A stretch of 64,000 nt of DNA, from assembly GCF_023277745.1 (NCBI RefSeq), contig NZ_CP086322.1:930001-994000 (forward strand), written 5' to 3'. Source of the stretch: Streptomyces halobius. Its GTDB lineage: Bacteria; Actinomycetota; Actinomycetes; Streptomycetales; Streptomycetaceae. Positions 57,409 to 64,000 of the stretch are shown piece by piece. Below the pieces are notes generated by a model. The model was not told the origin of the DNA and made no database searches. It saw only the letters and a list, made by a program, of their open reading frames with translations. The translations under genes were made by a program, and so were the position numbers. Numbering within the stretch: position 1 is the stretch's first letter; each line of letters opens with the position of its first letter.

Positions 57409-58964
57409 GGTGGCGCCTCTTCGTGGACTCGGGTGCGGGTGGCGACCATCGAGTGCGGACCCCGGTGAGGTCCGTGTGATCTCGATGTTCGACCCAGCTC
57501 CCGTGCCAGCTTTGCTGGCTGACGACTCGGAAGATCTTGTTGGCGTGATCTGCTCCCGGATGGATCGCGTGGCGAGCCGTCGCGCGGGTCGTCACTTCCC
57601 GCTGAGCCAGGCGCGCAGCGCCAGGCGATCCACCACTGCTGCACCCTTTGCTGCTGTCCATATCTGTGGACAACTGCAGCGGGGCAGTGGTGGGGCTTCC
57701 TCTCTCAAGCGCAGCGCTGGGCATAGCCGGAGGGAGCGCCAGCGACCGACGGACCGGCGAGCGAAGCGAGCGGTGGAACCCGTCGGCTATGCCGACTAAC
57801 ACGTCCTCGGAGCGCAGCGGAGAGGACGAGCGAAGCGAGGGTCCGCAGGACACGTGTTATCAGGTTCCCTTATGCCCTTTGCTTCCTTGTCGTCGTCCTC
57901 GCTGTTCCACGGCTGGAGCGTTAGCGGAAGCCTGGAACATCAGGGGAAACGGTCCGTACCCTCTGGACCCGTACCCCTCCCCTTCTTCCGCGTAGCGGGG
58001 GTACGGGTCTGGCCGTTTCGCCTGGTCATTGCGCCTTTTGGGTGTACTGCTGTTTTGCCGTCCGTGATACGGCCGTACCCCCATGCTGATCCGTCCTCGT
58101 GAGGCACGAGCGAGGCGGGGGTACGGGTCTGCTCCTGACGGGGCGCAGCCCCGGTTCATCGCTCTGCTGCCGTCGGCGGCACAGCCTTCGCCGCGCAGCG
58201 GATCCGTCCTCTCGCGACACCGTCGCTTCGGCTGTGGATAACGCTCTGCTCCACCGCTTGCTGCGGCGGCGCAGCCGGCCTCGCCCCGTCGCGTTGTGCT
58301 GGCTGCACCGACGTGGATTCACCTCGCTCCGGTGCTGCCGCGGCAGCGTGCCAGCACTTTATGCACCGCGTCCGAGGCGGGCGTTCTGCACTGTGTCGAC
58401 GACGCACGTTCCGGCCCCGGGCTGTGCTTCGTCTCGCGTCTCGCGCTTGCGCGGCGAGCCCGGGGTGGTACCCCGTGGACGCATCGGAAGAAGAGAGGCC
58501 CGACCGCTGCGACCAGTTGCCCATCGGGCACAGCGAGCAGCTCCAGCGTCATCGGGCCGTTGTCGTCTTCCTCCAGGGGCTGCTTCTGCAGCAAATGCCT
58601 CTGCTCTTCCTCTACCCCACGGGCCTTTGCTGCGGAAGCAAGTCGTTCCTCGCACGCTCGCTGTGTGCGGGGGACTGCTCCCCTTTCGCTCCTTCTCCCT
58701 CTGCCTCCCTCTGCGCTCCTCTGCGTGACCATGACGGCCCGATGACGCCCCTGTACCAACCGTCGCACCAGCGCTGTGCCAGCACCGTGCCGACGGCTCA
58801 CCGGCGGCTGTGCTGATCTCGCTCCGCCGACGTTCCGTGGCTGCGCTGCCGTGCCCGCCGACGGGCTTCGGCAAGGGGTACAGACAGACTTTTCGGCCCC
58901 ATGAAACAGCAATGAAACAGCGTCTCCCTCGCGTCTCCGAGGTGACTCATCAGTACACGAACGA
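57409..58964. other. Gene-free palindrome-rich region
   Basis: No frame here has coding character. CCGTACCC/GGGTACGG occurs at 57954, 57969, 57999, 58073 and 58119, with GGGGGTACGGGTCTG exact at 57997-58011 and 58117-58131. Many short palindromes occur, such as GTCGGCTATGCCGAC, GAGCGAAGCGAG and GGGGCGCAGCCCC, some with GCA loops as in Streptomyces telomere folds. It may be a second replication or partition region. The function is unknown. Confidence 0.5.
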
Positions 58965-59410
58965 GACTCGACGGGGACACCGATAAGACGCCGACTGATG
59001 CCGGTGTACCTCTTGGAGTTCTGCGCACGTCCTCACGGTGTCTCGTACGCGCCCCGACAGTGCCGCACTGGCGTCGCACACAGAGCCTTCGGAGGACTCA
59101 CCTGTGCAGGGCTGTCGGTTGGCGCCTCCCAGGAGACACGACCGGGGCACCACAGGGACGCCGTTCGTACTTCGCTGCGCCTCTTCTGGATCAGTGTCGG
59201 TACCGCAGGTGTCGCACAGGTGTCCCGGGTGAGCACTTGCCGTGTCACAGGTGGGGCTCATAGGCGCATGATGCCGGCGGCTTGCGCGCGGCCGCCCCAG
59301 GCGGGGGCACTGCGGCGTCTCGCAGGTGTCCCTGCCAGCACTCGACAGGGACTTCAATGGTGCCTCACTCGTGTATCAAATGGGACTTGCATAGGACTCG
59401 ACAGGGACAC
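58965..59410. other. Candidate partition site (parC-like) upstream of ParR/ParM
   Basis: ACTCGACGGGGACAC or ACTCGACAGGGAC occurs at 58966-58980, 59340-59352 and 59396-59410, and CAGGTGTC occurs three times (about 59208, 59217 and 59325). The last iteron lies between the -35 and -10 of the par promoter. Direct repeats upstream of ParRM-type genes are the usual centromere. Confidence 0.5.
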
Positions 59411-59416
59411 TAGAGT
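59387..59416 (+). promoter_or_regulatory. Promoter of the partition operon
   Basis: TTGCAT, an 18-base spacer and TAGAGT. The spacer contains the full ACTCGACAGGGACAC repeat, so a protein bound there would repress. It lies 126 bases before the ParR-like start. Confidence 0.5.
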
Positions 59417-59541
59417 GGACTCGCATCGATTCGCATTCGAGAGGAAACGCGAAGGGCGGTGCGTCCATATGACAGAACGAGAGACATCCGGCGAACGACC
59501 GGATGAAGTGCAGGAGCGAGTGACAGGGCGAGGTGAGTGCA

Positions 59542-60012
59542 ATGGCGAATCAGTCGGGTGAACCTCGCAAGGTCCGCTGGACCGTGCCCGCTGCCGACAC
59601 CTCGGTGATCGAGTGGCTCAATGAGCAGGCGGACATCTCGCAGTCGATTCGACTGCTCATTCGGGAGTCCATTCAGCGCGACGGGTACATCGACGTCTTC
59701 TACAAGCCCGTCGATCAGCTGCCGCGTCGCGGCCGGCCACCGCTGGAGATCACCGAGCAACGCGAGGACGACGAAGCAACAGCCGAGCGCCGTCCGGCCG
59801 CCCGGCCGGTTCAGCCGCAGCCGCAGCCCGTGGTCACCGACCAGGCCGACGCCGTCGTCGAGACCGCAGCACCAGCGCCGGTAGCCCAGCCCGAGCCGGT
59901 TCCCGCACCGATTGAGACGGCCGAGGAGCCCGCGGCAAGCGCCCCCAGCGCACCGCCGGAGCCGCCGAAGCAGGCATCCATCGACGAAATCATGGCGAGT
60001 ACTCGGCGCTGA
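59542..60012 (+). CDS. ParR-like centromere-binding protein, 156 aa
   Basis: The ATG has GAGGTGA five bases upstream. Residues 8-55 (KVRWTVPAADTSVIEWLNEQ, then ISQSIRLLIRESIQRDGYID) form a ribbon-helix-helix as in ParR proteins of actin-type partition systems. The rest is Pro/Ala/Glu-rich and disordered, ending in ASIDEIMASTRR, a short helix that could contact the actin filament. It is followed by the ParM-like gene. Confidence 0.72.
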   Translation: MANQSGEPRKVRWTVPAADTSVIEWLNEQADISQSIRLLIRESIQRDGYIDVFYKPVDQLPRRGRPPLEITEQREDDEATAERRPAARPVQPQPQPVVTDQADAVVETAAPAPVAQPEPVPAPIETAEEPAASAPSAPPEPPKQASIDEIMASTRR

Positions 60013-60070
60013 GTGACGCGGTGAATTTCATTTTCCAGGCAGACAACGCAGACACCGAGGGACCGAATTC

Positions 60071-61369
60071 ATGAGCGCCAACAGCAACGACATCATCACT
60101 CTCACCGGCGGCATCGACGTCGGCAACGGCTACGTCAAGGGCGTCATCCAGAACACGAAGCAGGGGACTTTCGACGAGCTCGATCTGCCCAGCGCGGTCG
60201 TCTCGACCTCTCGCACCTCGCCGAAGGTGCCACTCCCCGACGCGGATGCAGCATCCGTGCTGGCTGGCGACTTCTACAACCAGATTGACTGCTCGCTCAC
60301 TACTTCCCTGGTGGCGGCGTCCGACCGCCGGATCTTCGGCCGGGCGGCGCTGAGCGTGCGCGGCTCGAAGTTCACCGAGTTCGAGGTGCTGGGCAAGCAC
60401 TCCAAGGCTGATCAGGAGCTGAGCAAGGTTCTGGTCCTGGGTGTCTTCGCCGCGAAGGCCCTGCGCGACTACGTCCGCGAGAACGGCGCGCTGCCCGATC
60501 ACGAGCTGCGCGTGCAGGTGCGCGCCGGCCTGGCGCTGCCGATCTCCGAGTTCGTCGCGCGCCGCCACGCCTACGCCGCCGAGTTCATCGGTCTGCTGGG
60601 CAGCTCCGACCCCGCGGTGCACCTGGTGACGATCAAGAACTTCAGCACCCCGGTCTCGGTGCGCCTGGAATTCGTCGACGTCCAGGTGATGGCCGAGGGT
60701 GCCTCCGCTCAGTTCGCCATCACCGACAAGGGCGAGCCGCTCGCCCAGGCCCTGCTCGATGATCTGCGCGCCCGTGACGCGTCCCTCGTGGAGGGCGTCT
60801 CGGCGTCTGACCTGGTGGCGGTGCAGAACACCATCGGCGTCGACGTCGGCGAGGGCACTGTGAACTTCCCGGTCTTCACCGACGGTCGGTTCAACCCTGA
60901 GGCGGCTGCCACGCTCGACGAGGGCTATGGCACCGCGCTGATGAACGCCATGGAGCGTATGAGCGAGTCGGACGCCACGCTGCAGTTCTCCTCGCGCAAG
61001 CAGCTGGCGGATTTCCTCCACGCGGAGCCGTCGGTGCTGGTGAGGAACCGTCACCAGCGTGCCGCCGGCTTCGTCGAGGATGAGGCCAGCTACCTGGTCG
61101 ACGAGATCGTCTCCTCCTTTGGTGACGTCCTCTCCCAGGCCGGCGCGACGACTGAGGTCGTCTACGTCTACGGCGGTGGCTCGGGTCCGATCAAGCACCT
61201 GCTGCACCCGGCGCTGCTGAAGGCCGCAGGCGACGTGCCCGTGCTCTACCTCGATTCGAGCTATTCGCGGCACCTGAACCGCGAGGGCCTGTACATCGCG
61301 GCTCGTCACGTCGAGCAGCAGGCCCTCGCCGCGAAGCCCGCGGGGATGCGCAGTAAGGAGGTGGCCTGA
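60071..61369 (+). CDS. ParM/StbA-like actin-type partition ATPase, 432 aa
   Basis: Actin fold motifs: GGIDVGNGYVKGVI (phosphate 1, about 13-26), NTIGVDVGEGTVNF (phosphate 2, about 256-269), and VYVYGGGSGPIKH (adenosine motif, about 360-372). The length is longer than R1 ParM, within the range of plasmid actin-like proteins. It would push replicated plasmids apart with the ParR-like protein. The stop overlaps the next gene (TGATG), so partition and methylase are co-expressed. Confidence 0.85.
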   Translation: MSANSNDIITLTGGIDVGNGYVKGVIQNTKQGTFDELDLPSAVVSTSRTSPKVPLPDADAASVLAGDFYNQIDCSLTTSLVAASDRRIFGRAALSVRGSKFTEFEVLGKHSKADQELSKVLVLGVFAAKALRDYVRENGALPDHELRVQVRAGLALPISEFVARRHAYAAEFIGLLGSSDPAVHLVTIKNFSTPVSVRLEFVDVQVMAEGASAQFAITDKGEPLAQALLDDLRARDASLVEGVSASDLVAVQNTIGVDVGEGTVNFPVFTDGRFNPEAAATLDEGYGTALMNAMERMSESDATLQFSSRKQLADFLHAEPSVLVRNRHQRAAGFVEDEASYLVDEIVSSFGDVLSQAGATTEVVYVYGGGSGPIKHLLHPALLKAAGDVPVLYLDSSYSRHLNREGLYIAARHVEQQALAAKPAGMRSKEVA

Positions 61370-62346
61370 TGTGTGAGGCACTGGATGCGGCCTCGAAGGC
61401 CGAGGTCGAAGAGATCAGCAGCCGCATCGAGTTGTCGGACGAGATCGCGCTCACGTTCATCCGCGATGGGGCGCTGGTTCTGCTTCGCGAGCAGGCCCGG
61501 CGGAAGCTGCTCGGGTCGGATGAGGAGCTTCCGGGCTCCGCCGCAGTCCTCACGGTCGGCTCGAAGAGCAGCCCCGAGCGGGGGCGCATGAGCGGCTACC
61601 GCGAGATCGTGAAGTTGCTGGCGGCGAACACCGGCGCGAAGCGGATGAGCGAAGTCTTCGACAACTTCGTCGAGATGGCGGCGCTGGCTCTGCGCAACGC
61701 CGTGGATGTCCGCGGGAGCGAGGCCTGGGAAGCGCGCGAAGGGCAGTACCTCCAGATCGCCGGCCGCTACAGCAGAACAGAGCTGGACCGCTTCGTGCAC
61801 GCCCTGGCGCTGGTGACCACGGAGATGGAGCGCGAGCCCTGCGACGTACTCGGCCGCCTCTACATGGAGTTGGAGCTCGGCAACGAGCGGCTCGGCCAGT
61901 ACTACACGCCCTACGACATCGCCCAGCTGATGGCCGAGATGCAGATCGACTCGGTGGTCGAGCAGGTGCAGAGGGATGGCTTCGCCAATGTGTATGAACC
62001 CAGCTGCGGCGCGGGCGCGTTCATGGTTGCTCTGTCGCAGGCGATGCTCGAGCACGGCCTGAACCCACAGACGCAGCTGCATGTGACGGCAGAGGACATA
62101 GCACCGCAGGCCATGCACATGATCTACGTCCAACTGACGCTGCTGCACATCCCCGCGGTGGTGCGCCGTCGCGACGTCCTCACGCTGGAGGCCTTCAAGT
62201 CGTGGCCCGCTCCCGCTCATGTCCTGGGCGGTTGGGGCCGGAAGCTCAGGCTGGCCCGGGCGGTCAATGGATCACGGCGGCTGATCATCACTATGCCTCA
62301 GGGGACCACCGAAAAACCCACTGATGCTCTGGAGGTGCAGCGATGA
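61369..62346 (+). CDS. N6-methylase-like protein lacking the catalytic NPPY motif, 325 aa
   Basis: The SAM region is HsdM/N6-methylase-like: ERLGQYYTPYDIAQLMAEMQ (about 166-185) and VYEPSCGAGAFMVALSQAML (motif I, about 209). After RRRDVLTLEAFKSWPAPAHV, where NPPY should follow, the sequence reads LGGWGRKLR instead. So SAM binding looks intact, but adenine methylation is doubtful. It may be a DNA-binding or regulatory relic. It is coupled to ParM upstream and WhiB downstream. Confidence 0.75.
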   Translation: MCEALDAASKAEVEEISSRIELSDEIALTFIRDGALVLLREQARRKLLGSDEELPGSAAVLTVGSKSSPERGRMSGYREIVKLLAANTGAKRMSEVFDNFVEMAALALRNAVDVRGSEAWEAREGQYLQIAGRYSRTELDRFVHALALVTTEMEREPCDVLGRLYMELELGNERLGQYYTPYDIAQLMAEMQIDSVVEQVQRDGFANVYEPSCGAGAFMVALSQAMLEHGLNPQTQLHVTAEDIAPQAMHMIYVQLTLLHIPAVVRRRDVLTLEAFKSWPAPAHVLGGWGRKLRLARAVNGSRRLIITMPQGTTEKPTDALEVQR

Positions 62347-62549
62347 CGATCACGCAAGAACGAACCGATCTCTCTGACGTCGAGAGCGACGACGCGCCGG
62401 CCTGGCGCGCGCACTCGCGATGCATCGGCGAGGACCCCGAGATCTTCTTCAAGGGCGGCGGGTCCACCCTCAAGACGAAGAAGATCTGCGGTGCTTGTCC
62501 GGTCCGTCAGGAGTGCCTTGAGCTGGGCCTGGAGCACGACGAGCGCAGG
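62343..62549 (+). pseudogene. WhiB-family regulator, truncated at its 3' end
   Basis: Coupled start (ATGA). All four iron-sulfur Cys are present: RCIGEDPEIFF, then KKICGACPVRQECLELGLEH. The sequence stops matching after EHDER, where the family continues into a G-x-W-G-G turn and a basic DNA-binding tail. The frame instead enters recombinase sequence. So the cluster-binding half survives, but the DNA-contact part is lost. Confidence 0.82.
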
Positions 62550-62551
62550 GC

Positions 62552-63016
62552 TTGTCCTCGATGGTCGACCGGCACGAACACAAGCAGCTGCGCGGACCAT
62601 CCACGGACGAGGCCCGCATGCGGCTGGAGAAGTTCGGTGACCGCGTCCGCTTCCTCGGCAAGACCCCCAACGACGAGCAGATGAAGAAGCTCATGGCCCG
62701 CAACGACCCGCGGATCTATCCCGGCCGCTTCGTCACCTGCACCGACAATCCAGCCCGGCGTCTTTGCCGCCTGCCAGGCGAGGTCAGCAACACACCCAAC
62801 CCTGGCGGGTGCAAGCCCCTCAGCTGCCGCAACGTCGCCCTGACCATCGCCAACATCCAAGCCTGGCACGACCGCCTGGACGACATCGACACACGGCTCA
62901 AGGCCGCCGACGTGCTAGCCCCCAGAGCCCGAGCCCGCCTCGAAGAAGAACGCGAGGACATCCTCGCCTTCCTCACCCGCGCCGACGCCTCGGAACCGGC
63001 AGGAACACCGGCATGA
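62552..63016 (+). pseudogene. Tyrosine recombinase C-terminal fragment (TnpB-like)
   Basis: Reads SSMVDRHEHKQLRGPSTDEA, then FLGKTPNDEQMKKLMARNDP and CKPLSCRNVALTIANIQAWH. It shares the CKPxxCRN tail with the recombinase at 558-3035 but is clearly divergent. Only about 150 residues remain; the catalytic domain is gone. TTG at 62552 is merely the first possible start. It joins the WhiB gene directly, so 62546-62552 is a recombination border. Confidence 0.72.
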
Positions 63017-63417
63017 GGAAGCACACGCTCACCGACGAGGCCGTCCACGAAGCCGTCGCAGAACTGCTGGCCCAGGCCGCAGAGACAGGCAAGGCAGCCA
63101 CTGTCACCGCTCTCGCCGACCGGCTCGGCATCAAGCGCCAGACGCTCTACCGGGACTTCGGCAACGTCGTCGCCGACTTTCTGACCCGCGACGCCGAACG
63201 CCGCACTCGCCCACTGCGTCCTCCCAAGGACGACGCGAACGACCGCAAGACCATTGCCCGGCTCCGTCGGGAGAAGGACGAACTCACCCGGCACGTCCAC
63301 GCCTACGAGGACTACATCCGCTTGCTGACCATTGAAAATGCCCGACTGGCCAGCGAACTCGAACGAGTCAGCGGAGTGACCCGGCTGAGCCGGTTCAGAA
63401 CGTCCGAAGATCAGTAG
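63013..63417 (+). CDS. Small HTH/coiled-coil recombinase accessory protein (TnpC-like), 134 aa
   Basis: The ATG overlaps the upstream stop (ATGA). TGKAATVTALADRLGIKRQT, then LYRDFGNVVADFL, is a TetR-like HTH. The second half is a heptad helix (ARLRREKDELTRHVHAYEDY, LTIENARLASELERVSGV). Same plan as 3035-3433. It seems intact although its recombinase partners are reduced to a fragment. Confidence 0.7.
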   Translation: MRKHTLTDEAVHEAVAELLAQAAETGKAATVTALADRLGIKRQTLYRDFGNVVADFLTRDAERRTRPLRPPKDDANDRKTIARLRREKDELTRHVHAYEDYIRLLTIENARLASELERVSGVTRLSRFRTSEDQ

Positions 63418-63432
63418 GGAGCGGCTGCCCTG

Positions 63433-63798
63433 ATGTCAGAGGCCACTTTCTCAAGGTTCACCAGCAGGAACTCGAATCGCCGCTGGCGTTTCAAGGTGTT
63501 CGGAGCCAGCGCGAACATACCCGTCACGGCGCCCAAGGGCGCTCTGGGCCACCTCCAAGGTGCTGCCGGCGGGGTGGAGGCGGTCGCCACCGTCCTGACT
63601 TTGAACCACCGGTTGATCCCGCCGACGATCGGCTGCGACAACCCGGACGACGGCATTGACCTCGACATCGTCGCCGGCGCACCGCGGCCCCTGCCAGAGA
63701 GGGGGGATCTGGTGCTGAGCAACTCCTACGGATTCGGCGGCCACAATGCCGTCCTCGCCTTCCGCCGCTACACCGAGACGCACAACCAGGCCGACTGA
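63433..63798 (+). pseudogene. 3' fragment of a fabF-type ketosynthase (KAS II)
   Basis: From FKVFGASANIPVTAPKGALG through HLQGAAGGVEAVATVLTLNH to LSNSYGFGGHNAVLAFRRY this is the C-terminal end of beta-ketoacyl-ACP synthase II, with the Lys and the GH..GAAG..E His region and the SNS-GFGGHN loop. The first ~15 codons do not match the family. The active-site Cys half is missing, so the gene was cut at about 63485. It marks the host side of the element border. Confidence 0.75.
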
Positions 63799-63844
63799 GC
63801 CTTACCACGGCTTCCCTCGCACGGGCCGCTGCCTGGACACCGGG

Positions 63845-64000
63845 GTGTCTCCTCCGCCACCACCTGAAGGAAAAGACGCGATCTCCACCAGCATCAATGA
63901 AGCTCTCCTCTCTTACCGCATGCAAGAGGGGCTGTCCGCTGCGCAGGTCGCCCAGGCCGCGGGAATCTCTGAACTTCGTTACACCATGCTGGAATCGAGC
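63845..64000 (+). CDS. XRE-type HTH protein, 5' part (runs off the window)
   Basis: From a GTG the frame reads DAISTSINEALLSYRMQEGL, then SAAQVAQAAGISELRYTMLE, a canonical XRE HTH. The frame is open to the window end. GAAGGAAAA lies just after the GTG, so the true start may be different. It probably belongs to the flanking host DNA. Confidence 0.6.
   Translation, partial: MSPPPPPEGKDAISTSINEALLSYRMQEGLSAAQVAQAAGISELRYTMLESS

Noticed and set aside
58099..59561. Several overlapping frames of 60-200 codons on both strands
   Set aside because: Arg/Ser/Pro/Cys-rich with no domain, in a palindrome-rich region; no ribosome sites of note.
1..64000. rRNA operon or intact canonical tRNA
   Set aside because: None seen by eye; the only tRNA-like sequence (35547-35620) is irregular.

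Overview
The window is high-GC actinobacterial DNA, almost certainly from Streptomyces. It encodes an SsgA-family protein, a WhiB fragment, an Lsr2 nucleoid protein, a gamma-butyrolactone/butenolide-type TetR receptor, an acyl-CoA oxidase of the avenolide (Aco) type and an XRE regulator resembling the MmyB type. GTG and TTG starts with strong Shine-Dalgarno sequences are common. No rRNA, ribosomal-protein or other core chromosomal genes are present, apart from a ketosynthase fragment at the right edge. The bulk looks like a large plasmid or integrative element that carries its own replication and partition genes.

Layout. 1-3.4 kb: a Tn554-style recombinase trio (tail of one tyrosine recombinase, a second intact one, a small HTH/coiled-coil partner). 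3.7-21.8 kb: mostly minus-strand genes for an AAA+ ATPase, a UvrD-like helicase, a two-AAA Clp-like ATPase, an N6-adenine-type methyltransferase, a VWA/MIDAS protein, a MoxR-type ATPase, an AEP-like primase and a possible ssDNA-binding protein, with small accessory genes. Most of these genes are followed by their own strong hairpin. 22-31.2 kb: a signalling island (TetR receptor with two ARE-like operators, XRE regulator, Aco-like oxidase), split by an IS630 element that carries a hydrolase and has itself been invaded by an IS110 element. Its predicted bridge-RNA guides can be read directly. 31.5-33.2 kb: an IS5 fragment and a complete IS701 element. 33.2-41 kb: phage-like small genes in translationally coupled rows, many broken by one-base indels, often in homopolymers.

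41.4-51.3 kb: the replication core. A six-gene operon (winged-helix-like protein, unknown, VRR-NUC nuclease, DUF5664 dNTPase-like protein, coiled-coil protein, SNF2 helicase) is followed by a divergent family-B DNA polymerase and an SF3 primase-helicase. 51.5-52.6 kb is gene-free and holds about twelve copies of an 8-bp iteron, the best origin candidate. 52.6-57.4 kb: a small unknown protein, a CPBP protease, a RecJ-like DHH exonuclease, the Lsr2 protein and a SLOG protein. 57.4-59.5 kb is gene-free, with palindromes and repeats leading into a ParR/ParM-like partition operon (59.5-61.4 kb). That operon is coupled to a degenerate N6-methylase and a WhiB gene. 62.5-64 kb: the WhiB gene is cut by a second recombinase module (fragment plus intact small partner), next to a 3' fragment of a fabF-type ketosynthase and the start of an XRE gene.

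How it fits together. Polymerase, SF3 helicase, AEP-like primase, RecJ-like, SNF2 and UvrD-like proteins, VRR-NUC nuclease, iterons and ParRM make a nearly self-sufficient replicon with no virion genes in view. The AAA+/MoxR/VWA/Clp group looks like a remodelling machine serving that replicon or defending it. The signalling genes could tie the element to host development or antibiotic production. Functions are inferred from motifs read by eye; no database search was possible.
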